Positions 32,142 to 43,226 of a DNA stretch of 56,126 bases are shown in pieces; position 1 is the stretch's first letter, and each line of letters begins with the position of its first letter. The stretch is from Clostridia bacterium (lineage in GTDB: Bacteria; Bacillota; Clostridia; TANB77; CAG-508): contig JAAWNJ010000004.1 of assembly GCA_022798895.1 (NCBI GenBank), positions 1 to 56,126 on the forward strand, read 5' to 3'. The notes under the pieces are model-generated. The model was not told where the DNA came from. It worked only from the letters and a program-made list of their open reading frames with translations, and made no database searches. The translations under genes and the position numbers were made by a program.

Positions 32142-32164
32142 AATAAAGAAGAATGGAGGATAAT

Positions 32165-32863
32165 ATGAGAACAATAGGGTTTATAGGAGCGTATGATAAA
32201 ACTGATTTAATCATATATGTAGCTAAGCTTTTAACAGAAATGAATAAAACAGTGATGATTATAGATGCAACAACATTACAAAAAATGAAATATATTGTTC
32301 CAGCTATCTCTCCTTCTAAGACTTATGTAACAGAGTTTGCAGGTATTGATATAGCAGTTGGTTTTCATAATTATGAATTGATCAAAGATTATTTAGGAAA
32401 GCCACAACATGCAGTATTTGAATATGACTATATTTTTATAGATGTAGATTCAGCTGAAGAGTTAGCAAACTTTGATGTACAATCAGCAACTAAAAATTAT
32501 TTTATAACAGGTTTTGATATATATTCTTTAAAAAGAGGAATTGAAATTTTATCAGAAATTACAGAACCTATTCCTATGAAAAAGGTGTATTTTACAAAAA
32601 GAGCGACTAAAGAAGAAGATGAGTACTTTGATTTTGTTTCTCTAGGATGTAAGGTACTTTGGGATGAAGAAATAATATATTTCCCTTTTGAACAAGGGGA
32701 TCAGACGATACTAATGGAGAATCAAAGAATAGCAAAAGTAAAAATAAAGAAGTTAACACAAGCTTATAAGGATGGCTTAATGTATTTAGCAAATGAATTG
32801 ATAGATCCAAAAGAAGTAGGAGACCTAAGGAAAGCATATAAACAATTAGAAAAAGGAGTATAG
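32165..32863 (+). CDS. Degenerate MinD/TadZ-like protein
   Basis: MRTIGFIGAYDKTDLIIYVAKLLTEMNKTVMIIDATT; ParA-like N-terminus lacking a canonical P-loop. Confidence 0.5.
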   Translation: MRTIGFIGAYDKTDLIIYVAKLLTEMNKTVMIIDATTLQKMKYIVPAISPSKTYVTEFAGIDIAVGFHNYELIKDYLGKPQHAVFEYDYIFIDVDSAEELANFDVQSATKNYFITGFDIYSLKRGIEILSEITEPIPMKKVYFTKRATKEEDEYFDFVSLGCKVLWDEEIIYFPFEQGDQTILMENQRIAKVKIKKLTQAYKDGLMYLANELIDPKEVGDLRKAYKQLEKGV

Positions 32864-32866
32864 ACT

Positions 32867-33712
32867 ATGGCAGTTGTTACATTTTACAGCAATGATAGTA
32901 AAGAAACAGGGCAAAGTTTATCAGTAGCAGCAATAGCTACCCATATAGCAATTGCTCATAATTATAAAGTATTAATCATTTCTACTAGTTTTAATGAATT
33001 AACTTTAGAAAATTGCTTTTGGGAATACAGTAAGATAAGGCAAACCTCAGCAGTAAAAGATAATAATGGACCAAGTATTGGGTTGGAATCAGGCGTAGAA
33101 GGATTACTAAAAGTATTAGCAAGCAATAGAACTAGTAATGAAATAGTAAAAAACTATTCTAGAATTGTATTAAAAGATAGGCTAGATGTTTTACTTGCAC
33201 CAGCAACAACATCTTATCAAGAATATATGCAGATTACACCAAATTACATCAATATTATAAAGACAGCAGACAGATATTATGATCTTGTTATTGTAGATTT
33301 AAGCAAGAAAATGCCTAAAAAAGATATCCAATCTATCTTAGAAATGTCAGATATTATAATGGTAAATTTAATACAAAGATTAGAAACTATTAATAATTTT
33401 ATTCGATTAAGAGAAGCAAATGACTTCTATAAAAAGAGAAATGTTATGCTAGCTCTTGGAAGATATGATGGCTTTTCAAAATATAACAATAAAAATATTA
33501 CTAGATATATGAAAGAAAAAAAAGAGTTTTCAGTAGTTCCATACAATACATTATTTTTTGAAGCTTGTACAGAAGGGAATATTATTGACTTTTTCTTACG
33601 ATTAAGAAATATTGTTGATGAAACAGATAAAAATGTAACTTTTGAAAAGGCAGTAGCAGAAGCAGACAGCAATATTATTTATAAACTACAAGAATTACAA
33701 ATGAAATTGTAA
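32867..33712 (+). CDS. ParA/MinD-like ATPase-related protein (CpaE/TadZ-like)
   Basis: MAVVTFYSNDSKETGQSLSVAAIATHIAIAHNYKVLIIS...YYDLVIVDLSKKMPK. Confidence 0.6.
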   Translation: MAVVTFYSNDSKETGQSLSVAAIATHIAIAHNYKVLIISTSFNELTLENCFWEYSKIRQTSAVKDNNGPSIGLESGVEGLLKVLASNRTSNEIVKNYSRIVLKDRLDVLLAPATTSYQEYMQITPNYINIIKTADRYYDLVIVDLSKKMPKKDIQSILEMSDIIMVNLIQRLETINNFIRLREANDFYKKRNVMLALGRYDGFSKYNNKNITRYMKEKKEFSVVPYNTLFFEACTEGNIIDFFLRLRNIVDETDKNVTFEKAVAEADSNIIYKLQELQMKL

Positions 33713-33737
33713 TCCCATAGGAAGGAGAACATAAAGA

Positions 33738-35694
33738 ATGCTTAATGTATTTTTAATTATAGTTGTACTTTTACTAGCAGTTTTTGTCATTTTTCGATTT
33801 ATTAGAAAGAAGAGATCAGAACAAGTAGAAGAACAAGTACAAGTTGATGACAAAACATATACATTGGATTTAATGAAAGAATTTGTCAAAAAGAGGCTTG
33901 ACGAAATTACAAAAATTAACTTGTATGATATTGGGCTTTCAGAGGAAGAACTAAAAAGAAGAAAGCAGAAAAAGTACGAACTTAAAAAAGCATTAAAAGG
34001 CTGTACATATGGTGATGTAAATGATAAAAAATACGTTAAAGAGTTGATTTATGATTTATTATATCGTGAATATGGCGTAGACGAAACAAATGTCTCAAAG
34101 GCTATTCCATTTGATATTCCATCACTTTTAACACCACAAGACAAGTTTGAAATCATTTTATACATGTATAAAAATGAATTTGGCTATGAAGCTATGGGAG
34201 AAATTATCAAGAAGTATAAGCTAGATGATTTGAAATATGTAGAAGGTGAGGCAAAACCTTGCTATGTAATTACATCAGATGAAATAGAAAAAATTTATGA
34301 CCAAGAAAATTTTATTCTTACATTTACTGATAAGTTAAATGTAGTAGTACAAAGAATTTATCAACACTACAAAGGATATAGTAGTATTGATGAAATAAGA
34401 GATATGAATATAGATGGTATTTCTGGTGGTGTATCAGGACTTCCAGAGTCATTTTTAAGCCAAGTAGCGCAAACAGATGGTGACTACTTGAGTCAAATTG
34501 CAGAACATAAAGTGCCACGTGCTTGTGATAGTATTTGGATTATGTTCCATGGTAAATCTATTCGTTTAGCTTTCCTTTCTTTTGGATCAGAAGCAGAATT
34601 AAAAAGAGTTTGCCAGAATATTTACAAATATAATAATCCAGGACAACTATCAGATACCAATGGTTTTAAAATTAATGAAATGAAAGATGGTTCTCGTGTC
34701 GTTGTAGTAAGACCAAGTATGTCTGAAACATGGGCATTCTTTGTAAGAAAGTTTGACGTACAACGTGCAACATTAGAACAAATTATTCGCTTTGAAGGAA
34801 AAGATGAGGCAATTGATTTACTAAAATATTTAGTAAAAGGTGCCAGAATTATATCACTAACTGGTGAACAAGGATGCCGGAAAAACAACTATGCTTATGG
34901 CTATGATTGAAAATATATATGAAACCATGAACTTACGTATTACAGAAACTGCATTTGAGTTACACTTAAGAAAAATTTATCCAACAAGAAATATTCTATC
35001 TATGAGAGAAACAGAAACCGTATCTGGACAAGACTGTTTGGACGTTCAGAAAAAGACTGATGGTAGTGTTAATATCATCGGTGAGGTTGCAACTGACCCC
35101 GTAGCATCTTGGATGATTCAGTCAGCACAGGTTGCATCTAAATTTACTTTATTTACTCACCACGCTAAAACATTCCCAGACTTAGTAACAGCACTTCGTA
35201 ACTCAATGCTTAGAGCAGGCGTATTTAAAGATGAAAAAACAGCAGAAGAGCAAGTAGTACAAGTATTAAACTTTGACATTCACTTAGTAAAAGACTTTAG
35301 AGGAAACAGATATATTGAAAGAGTAACAGAGTGTATTCCAGTAGAAGAAAAAAATGAATATACTTTTGACCATAGAAAAGAAAAGACACTAGAAGGTAAA
35401 ATGAGTAAATTCATGGATAATGCAACTGTATTCTTTACAAAATCAACTAATAGAGAATTATTTAAACATAGAAATGTTTTAGAATATCAAGATGGTAGAT
35501 ATGTATTAACGAATCCAATTACAGAAGCAAATATTCAAGCTATGAGAAATAACATGGATACTAGTGACTTAGAGGGATTCAATGATTTCTTACAAAGAAA
35601 TTGGGGGATCAAACCAAGTAATGGATTTGATGATGAACCAGTTACAGTAAGCAATGAGCCAAAGAAAAGAGGAAGAAAGCCAAAAGTACAATAA
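33738..35694 (+). CDS. tadA: TadA/CpaF-like secretion ATPase, with +1 frameshift at in-frame CGG inside Walker A (ORF track splits it at 34910/34864)
   Basis: IISLTGEQGC[C]GKTTMLMAMIENIYETMNLRIT...; Walker A restored by skipping one base. Confidence 0.8.
34878..34880 (+). other. CGG +1 frameshift site, tadA-like
   Basis: CAA GGA TGC CGG AAA; expected CAA GGA TGC GGA AAA ACA ACT. Confidence 0.88.
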
Positions 35695-35713
35695 ATAAGG
35701 GAGGTGACTTAAG

Positions 35714-37808
35714 GTGAATACTGATTTAATGATGTATGTATTAGGAGGAGCAGGAATTCTATTCATACTTATCATCATTGCATTTTTAATGCTAAAGAAA
35801 AAAATGAATACTTCTGAAATGAAACAAATACAACAATTAAGAGAAGGAACAGAGGCTAAATCTTTTTCAGCAGAAGTGCTTTTCCAAAAACTATACATTT
35901 TTTACCTTAAGATGCCTTTTCTAAAGAAATATCTATTAAAAGTACGTAGAAGACTAGCAATCATTAATGTAGATGATGAGTATTTAACAAGAAAACAGGC
36001 AGCATCTATTTTAACTAAAACTTTATGCATCATCCTTCCACTTACCATTACGATTATTGCAATGACACATGAAAATGCACTATTATTATGTATTTTATTA
36101 CTATTTGAATTATTCATGGTAGATACTTTCATGGATGGAATGGTAAATAAATTAGATAATAAGCTGCTAAGAGAGCAAATTGAATTTTTCTCAGAAATCA
36201 GACATGCTTATCATGAGTTTAACATGGTAGAAGAAGCAATTTATCAGGTTGCACAAGATGATGAAAAACCAGAAATGTCAAGGCAAGCAGAGAAAATTTA
36301 TGAAGTATTAATTTCGAATGATCCAGAATCAGAATTAGAAAAATATTATGATATTGCACCAAACAGTTATTTAAAAGAATTTGCAGGAGTTTCTTACTTA
36401 ACAAAAGAATTTGGTGATCGTAAAATAGATAAAACATCTTTGTATTTAAAGAATTTGAATAATATTACACAAGAAATGCAACTAGAAATTTTGAAAAGAG
36501 ATAAATTAGACTATACTTTCCAAAGTTTATCAGTTATTTCAATTGTACCAATTTTAGCCTTAGAGCCAATTAAAAATTGGGCAGTTTCACAATTTAGTTT
36601 TACAGAAAGTTTCTATAATGGAAAGACAGGGTTTATTGTACAAATTTTAATTTTATTATTAACTTTTGTTTGTTACTTGCTAATAGGAAAGTTAAAAGAC
36701 AATGGTTCTACAGCAATGAGTACAAAAAACACAGAAAATCCTTGGCAAGAAAAACTATACAATATTAAACTTATTAAGAAGTTTGTAGATTTGTTTATTC
36801 CAAAAGAAGGAACAAAAGAAGATAGAACTTTAAAAAAGAAAATGAAAGATGCAGCAAGTAAAGACAAAGTACAATGGATTTATATTAATAGAATTATATT
36901 ATGTGTTATGACCTTTGCTGTAAGTATTTTCTTATTTAGTTATGTACATACACTAGTAATCAATGGAGTTTACACAGATCCAACAGAAGATTATGATATT
37001 TACCGGTCAGATGTCTTCTAAGGATAATAATAAGGCTATGAAGTTAACAGAGTCAGATAATGAGTATTTGGAATACTATAAAGGACAACCAGAAACTAAA
37101 GTAGAAGAAATTCAAAAAGTGATGAGACAAGGAAAAGTGAACAAAGATTACATAGAAAGTAGTGACGAAGAACTAGAAACAGCAGCACAAAGAGTCTTGG
37201 AAAAATTAAAATTAGTTAGTAGTGAAACACTGCAATGGTTTGAAGTATTGCTTGCATTAGTATTTGCAGTAATTGCTTATATGGCACCGATTTGGATGTT
37301 AATTTTCCAAGCTAAGATGAGACAACTAGAAATGGAAGACGAGGTAATGCAGTTCAATACTATTATCTTAATGTTAATGAAGATTGAGAGAGTAAATGTT
37401 GAAATCATTTTAGAGTGGCTAGAAAGATATGCTAATATCTTTAGAGAACCAATTAGTAAATGTGTAAATAACTATGAAAGTGGTGCATGGGAAGCATTAG
37501 AACAATTAAAAGAAGATGTTACTTATCAACCATTTATTAGAATTGTAGAAAGTTTGCAAGCAGCAGTTGAAAAGATTCCAATTGAGGATGCTTTCGACGA
37601 GTTAGATACAGAAAGAGATTACTATCAAGAAAAGAGAAAAGAATCTAACGAAAGGTTAATTTCTAGAAAAGGAAGAATAGGAAAAGTAATTGGATTTGCT
37701 CCAATGATAGTTCTATTTGTTGGATACTTAATTGTACCATTGGTATTCATTGGTATTACAAGTATGACAAGTTCACTAAATTCAGTTAGAACGACAACAG
37801 GAACTTAA
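35714..37808 (+). CDS. TadB/T2SSF-like inner-membrane platform protein, with +1 frameshift at in-frame CGG (37004)
   Basis: Multi-TM protein; TM pattern continues across ...DYDIY[C]GQMSSKDNNKAMK... into the second ORF. Confidence 0.7.
37004..37006 (+). other. CGG +1 frameshift site, tadB-like
   Basis: GAT ATT TAC CGG TCA; +1 gives GGT CAG ATG TCT TCT AAG. Confidence 0.75.
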
Positions 37809-37829
37809 ATGCTGTAAAAGGAGGAGAAT

Positions 37830-38451
37830 ATGGAGAATGCATCAAAAGCTATTATTATAGCTGGTGGTATTTTAATTGGGGTTATCATTCTGTCAGTGCT
37901 TGTTTTAGTATTTAGACCAATAGGTGATGTTTATACAGAAGAGGGAATGTCATTATCAATTGAACAACTAGAAAAATATAATAGGCAATTTAATACTTTT
38001 GATAGGTCTCTTTATGGCAGTGAACTTATATCATTAAAAAATTTGTTAGAGGATTATAATAATAGAATATTACAAGATGCAGATCCAAATTATATAAAGG
38101 ACAATCAAGTTATAGTATATGTATATATATCTAATTTTGAGTTAGTGGAAGTAAAAAATGATGTTACAGGAGAAATAATAAAAAAGAAAAATTATAAAAT
38201 TCGGCTCAATCGAAGGAGAGCAAGTTTTTGGAACGACAAGCTCAAAAGATTTTCCAACAAACAAATTACAGTTAAGTAATTATCTAGACCTCTTAAAACA
38301 AAATGAAAATAGCAGTTCTAGCGCACAAGCATCATATAAGGAATTTAAAAATCTTCCTTTTCGTTGTGACAGTACTAGAACTGAATATAATAGAGCAGGT
38401 AGAATTAAAACTATGTACTTTGTGCAACAGACTATGACTTTTGTTTATTAA
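37830..38451 (+). CDS. Pilin-like MENASKA protein 1, with +1 frameshift at in-frame CGG (38202)
   Basis: MENASKAIIIAGGILIGVIILSVLVLVF...NYK I[C]GSIEGEQVFGTTSSKDFPTNKLQLSNYLDLL...MTFVY*; restored frame is open up to the next gene's RBS. Confidence 0.75.
38202..38204 (+). other. CGG +1 frameshift site, pilin-like gene
   Basis: AAA ATT CGG CTC; +1 gives GGC TCA ATC GAA GGA. Confidence 0.8.
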
Positions 38452-38471
38452 AATAAGAAGGGAGAACACAT

Positions 38472-38966
38472 ATGGAAAATGCTTCAAAGGCCCTTATTAT
38501 GTCTGGCAGTATTCTAATAGGTGTTATCATATTATCTATTGCAGTATATCTATTTACAGCATTTGGAGGAAGTAGTAAACAAATACAAGAACAAGTAGAT
38601 GCTAGAGTAATAGCAGAGTTTAATAATAACTTTCTAAAGTATCAAGGAAGTGAAGAATGTACTATTCATGATATTGTAAATCTAGCTAAGTTTGCAAAAA
38701 AAGCAAATGAACAAATGGGCTATGACATATCAGATTATCAAGAGCCATTTTACATTCAAGTAATTTTAATAGGAAATGGTAGAAAAGAGTTAACACAATT
38801 TACAGAACAGCAATTAGTTAATTTATTGAATGATGAAAGTGTAGGAAAAGATGCAAGCGGTAATATGCTAGGAAGTTTACAATATTATAAATGTGAAGAG
38901 GTTAGATTTGACAATCCAGAACAAGCAAACAGAGTAAGCAAAGTTATCTTTAGAAAGATAAATTAA
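38472..38966 (+). CDS. Pilin-like MENASKA protein 2
   Basis: MENASKALIMSGSILIGVIILSIAVYLF; same N-terminus as paralogs. Confidence 0.7.
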   Translation: MENASKALIMSGSILIGVIILSIAVYLFTAFGGSSKQIQEQVDARVIAEFNNNFLKYQGSEECTIHDIVNLAKFAKKANEQMGYDISDYQEPFYIQVILIGNGRKELTQFTEQQLVNLLNDESVGKDASGNMLGSLQYYKCEEVRFDNPEQANRVSKVIFRKIN

Positions 38967-38982
38967 AAATTAAGGAAAAAGA

Positions 38983-39411
38983 ATGAAGAAAAAATTATTA
39001 GTAATTTTAGGAATTTTTATAATTATCTTGCTATTTGCTGTCTATTTATTGTATAATTATAGAAAAGATGTTATTCAAATGCAAAGCTTTAATAGACAAT
39101 ATGAAGTATATTATGAAAAAACAATATTAGGAACTGACTTAGCAACTGTACTTAATAAAGCAATGGATTACAATAAAAAGAATGACATTGCAAAAGACAG
39201 CAATGATAGATACTATATAGAAACAGAAAAATCTCTTTTGATAGAAATTAAATTTTCTGAAAAAGATGAAGCAGTTAAAATGGAGGATATTTTATTAAAA
39301 GAAGTAGAAACATTTATTAGTTTTTATGGGGCAACTAGTTTTAAATGTACAAAGATAGAATATCATAAGTCAAATAAGCAAGTAAAAAGCTTATATTTTG
39401 AACAAGTTTAA
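38983..39411 (+). CDS. Hypothetical membrane-anchored protein of Tad-like cluster
   Basis: N-terminal TM; cluster position. Confidence 0.65.
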   Translation: MKKKLLVILGIFIIILLFAVYLLYNYRKDVIQMQSFNRQYEVYYEKTILGTDLATVLNKAMDYNKKNDIAKDSNDRYYIETEKSLLIEIKFSEKDEAVKMEDILLKEVETFISFYGATSFKCTKIEYHKSNKQVKSLYFEQV

Positions 39412-39492
39412 TTAGATTTTAATATTGGACTAAAATCCAAAAGAAAATATATATTTAATAAAGATACAAAAGTTAAAGGGAGGAATTTTATT

Positions 39493-39918
39493 ATGGAGAA
39501 TGCATCAAAAGCATTAATTATTGCAGGAGCAATCCTAATTTCAATTGTTTTAGTAAGTGTAGGCGTTATTGTTGTACAAAGCTTAAACCCAGATGAAGCT
39601 TTATCATCAATGTCACAACAAGAAATTGATAGTTTTAATTCAAAATTCACAAGTAATGCAGGAAATAATAGACAAGGAACTATTGCTAAATCTGTCATTT
39701 CAGCAGTTATTACTAATAACTCACAATATATGGATGATACTAGTAGACAAGTAAAAATTACTACTGTAGGACTATCAAGTGATGCAAGAGAGATAACAGA
39801 TCCAAATGAATTAACACCTGTAAGGAATGCAATTGTAACTACTGCAAGATATGATATTAATTTTACTGTTAATACTAAAACAGGATTAGTAGATGTTATC
39901 ACAATTACTAAGAAATAA
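39493..39918 (+). CDS. Pilin-like MENASKA protein 3
   Basis: MENASKALIIAGAILISIVLVSVGVIVV. Confidence 0.7.
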   Translation: MENASKALIIAGAILISIVLVSVGVIVVQSLNPDEALSSMSQQEIDSFNSKFTSNAGNNRQGTIAKSVISAVITNNSQYMDDTSRQVKITTVGLSSDAREITDPNELTPVRNAIVTTARYDINFTVNTKTGLVDVITITKK

Positions 39919-39941
39919 TAATTAGATAATAGGAGAAAATT

Positions 39942-40676
39942 ATGGAAAATGCGTCAGATGCCATTATTATGGCAGGAGCAGTGCTAATATTTGTCATTGC
40001 CCTAACAGTGGCAATGACTGTATTTTCACAAGCAAGAGCGACTGTCGATACAGTTGTATATGCTAGTGATAGAACTAATTACTATGAATACTTAGAAATG
40101 GATATTTCAAATAATATAAAAAACAGAATAGTAGGTTTAGAAACTATTATTCCTACTTTATATAAGTATTATAAAGAAAACTATACAGTAGTATTTTTAG
40201 ATGAAAATGGAAAAGGATTAGAGCTATATAAAACACAAACAAACAAAGACAATTGGACTAAATATGAAAAAGAAGATGGAGTATATGGAATAAAGGATTT
40301 TACAGTAGACAAATATCCAGGAATGGAAAATGAAAGCAAGAAAGAAAATCCTAGAATTTGTTCCTTTGATGTTAATGAAGAATTAGTTCGTCGTGAACCA
40401 TGGGTTGGTGATCCAATAGAAACTAGAAAAAATCTAGAAGCTTTTATAGAAGGAAAAGAATATGTTTGGCCCAATGGTTCTGGTAAGGCATATGATTATA
40501 AAAACATAATGAATGGAAAAAGCTTTATGGAATATTTTTCAGGAGAGAAATTTAGAGAAACTATAGGTGAATACAGAACAAATAATAAAGATACTTTTGC
40601 ATCAGAGTTAAATCAAGGCATTAGAGATAATAAGAACAAAAGAGTAATTGTGTATCAATTGATAAAAGATAACTAA
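39942..40676 (+). CDS. Pilin-like MENASDA protein 4
   Basis: MENASDAIIMAGAVLIFVIALTVAMTVF. Confidence 0.7.
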   Translation: MENASDAIIMAGAVLIFVIALTVAMTVFSQARATVDTVVYASDRTNYYEYLEMDISNNIKNRIVGLETIIPTLYKYYKENYTVVFLDENGKGLELYKTQTNKDNWTKYEKEDGVYGIKDFTVDKYPGMENESKKENPRICSFDVNEELVRREPWVGDPIETRKNLEAFIEGKEYVWPNGSGKAYDYKNIMNGKSFMEYFSGEKFRETIGEYRTNNKDTFASELNQGIRDNKNKRVIVYQLIKDN

Positions 40677-40730
40677 GTAAATGGAAAACAAAAGATAGCA
40701 TAAGATAACACAAAAAAGGGGGTATTCAAT

Positions 40731-41258
40731 ATGTCAGATAGTTTTATTACCATTATTGCAATATTTTTAGCAGCAATCTTAATGTTCATATTTCCACTAA
40801 TGTCTATGGCAGACAGAACAGATGATATTTCAGAGTTAACTGTCAAAAATGCCGTGATAGAATTTGTAGAAAAAGTGAAAAATACAGGAAAGTTAACAAT
40901 GGATAATTATGATGAATTTATATCAACACTTTCTAGTACAGGCAATACATATGATGTCGAAATGCAAATTCAACATCTTGATGAAAATCCAGGTGTGAAG
41001 GTAACACAAGCAGATATCACAAAAATTGGTGAAAACTTGTATTATAATGAATATACAAGTCAGATTGAGGAAAGATTAGAGGATGATAAGAGAATAGCCT
41101 TAAAAGAAGGAGATATTTTCAAAGTTACTGCAAAAAATACGAATAAAACAATTGCAGAAATGTTAAGAGGATTTTTCTATAGTATTAGTGGAGACGACAC
41201 ATATCAAATTGCAGGTCAACACGCTGGTACTGTAAGTGTAAATGGAGCATCCAAGTAA
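40731..41258 (+). CDS. Membrane-anchored protein of Tad-like cluster
   Basis: N-terminal TM MSDSFITIIAIFLAAILMFIFPLMSM; RBS AAGGGGG. Confidence 0.65.
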   Translation: MSDSFITIIAIFLAAILMFIFPLMSMADRTDDISELTVKNAVIEFVEKVKNTGKLTMDNYDEFISTLSSTGNTYDVEMQIQHLDENPGVKVTQADITKIGENLYYNEYTSQIEERLEDDKRIALKEGDIFKVTAKNTNKTIAEMLRGFFYSISGDDTYQIAGQHAGTVSVNGASK

Positions 41259-41359
41259 AACTAAAGGAACTGTTCTAAACGCAGTATAAATCAGGAGTGG
41301 AATAGTTTTTCCACTCTTATTTTAAACTAAAGGAAAGAGATAAGAAAGGAACTATAGGC

Positions 41360-43159
41360 ATGAAATTTCAATATTTAGCTGTTATTTTTGTTATCATCAT
41401 GTTGCCAATTGTGTTAGTTATGTCATTTTATGTACAAACACAAACTGATGTCATGAAAAGACAAGGGGAGTACAGGACATATTTAAGTGACGCAACACAT
41501 GATGCTATAAAAGCATTTCAAATTAATACTACGAACAGTTATTATTCTAGTGTAAGTGACTCTAAAATCAGAGATATTGAAGCTGCTGTAAATGCTTTTT
41601 ATAACTCTCTAACAGCAAACTTGAATTATAATAAATCAGATTTACAAGCTTTTGTTCCTGCAATTGTGTTTACATTGTATGATGGTTATTATATTTATGG
41701 AAAAAGATATAATGTATATGAAGGAAAGGTAACTAATGAAGATGGAGAATTAGTTAAGGGTCCACTTATTAATGAATCTGGTGAATTAACCAAAATGAAT
41801 ATTGTTACAGATACAGAAAGTATAGTGGATCCAGAGTCGTATGAATACGGCTTAAAGCCATTTGTATATTATTCATGTCAATATCAAAAAGGTAGTGACA
41901 ATTTTATAGTTAATTATACATTAGATAATTTTATTAGTATTTATGGATATATTACTTGTGAAAACGAAGAAACAGGTAGAAGAGAGCGACAATATATCAA
42001 TAAGTCTGGGCATTTAATTCAAATTGACCCAAATGAAGACTTTGATGGAAATTATAGAGATATTACAATTGAAAATAGTCCAGAATACTTAACAGAATAT
42101 TTGAAATTTTCTAGCCCAAATGATAAATTTGGTGATGGAGAATATCAATATGTAGTACATCAGAACCAAAAGGTATATATTAATGGAAATGTTTCTGAAA
42201 CTGATGAAAATAGATATTTCTGGTATGATCAAGGCGTAGGGCATGCCATTCAAGGTGTTACTACAAAAGCTGCAATTGTTGAAACAATGAAAATAAGTAG
42301 TAGTTATGAATATTATGAAGAAGCTTACAAGTTCAGTAAATGGGTTTATGATAATTTAAGAGATATTAAACAAGTCAATATTCGTACAGTAGTAAGAAAG
42401 GCAGATGGAACCATTGAAGTAACAGCGGGTGGAGAAAATTTAGAATTTAATGCAGGCGATGAAAAGATTTTTGATACTTCAAAAGACCCAGAAGACCCAG
42501 AATCCACTTTTAATCAACATAGAATTGCAGTAATTAAAAATGCAATTGAAACAAACTTAGTAGCAGCAATTAACAGTTATAACAGTAATGCGAGTTCTTT
42601 TTCTTATGCATTACCACAATTAATAGAAGAAGATTGGGAAAAGGTAGTTAATAATGTATGTATGATTTCCTTTATGCAAGGAATGCCATTAGGTACAAAA
42701 TATTTTAATGACTATGTAGTTATTCCAAATGACAAAAATAATGAATTTGTAGATAATGATGCACTTTATTTACTTACTAGTGATGGCAAATATCATTTAG
42801 CAAACTGTCCTTACTTAGTAGAAAGTACTCAAAATCAAGAAATGATAGTAGGTGGTTATATCAATACTGCTTTCCAAAGGCAAACAGTAGAACAGACAGT
42901 GAATGAGGAAAAGGTAGCTTCTTATTATTATCGTCATGTATATGATAGTGATCCACCAAATAGAAGATATGTCCCATATACACCTTGTTATCAATGTTTA
43001 GTAAATTCTAGTGGTAAATATGATTTAGATGATGATATTATTAATAATACCGGAAGAATTATAACAAACGAAGGAAGTTATGATATTAGTATTTTAAGAC
43101 AAAAATATTTTACGATTTTTGGAAGAGAAAAAAATAACTTATATAAAACAAATCGATAA
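41360..43159 (+). CDS. Large membrane-anchored extracytoplasmic protein of Tad-like cluster
   Basis: N-terminal TM, 599-aa extracytoplasmic region. Confidence 0.65.
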   Translation: MKFQYLAVIFVIIMLPIVLVMSFYVQTQTDVMKRQGEYRTYLSDATHDAIKAFQINTTNSYYSSVSDSKIRDIEAAVNAFYNSLTANLNYNKSDLQAFVPAIVFTLYDGYYIYGKRYNVYEGKVTNEDGELVKGPLINESGELTKMNIVTDTESIVDPESYEYGLKPFVYYSCQYQKGSDNFIVNYTLDNFISIYGYITCENEETGRRERQYINKSGHLIQIDPNEDFDGNYRDITIENSPEYLTEYLKFSSPNDKFGDGEYQYVVHQNQKVYINGNVSETDENRYFWYDQGVGHAIQGVTTKAAIVETMKISSSYEYYEEAYKFSKWVYDNLRDIKQVNIRTVVRKADGTIEVTAGGENLEFNAGDEKIFDTSKDPEDPESTFNQHRIAVIKNAIETNLVAAINSYNSNASSFSYALPQLIEEDWEKVVNNVCMISFMQGMPLGTKYFNDYVVIPNDKNNEFVDNDALYLLTSDGKYHLANCPYLVESTQNQEMIVGGYINTAFQRQTVEQTVNEEKVASYYYRHVYDSDPPNRRYVPYTPCYQCLVNSSGKYDLDDDIINNTGRIITNEGSYDISILRQKYFTIFGREKNNLYKTNR

Positions 43160-43226
43160 TGTTTAAAAAACAAAAATGTGGTTATCCTAAATAAAAAATA
43201 GGTATTATTAAAAAAGGGAGAACCAT

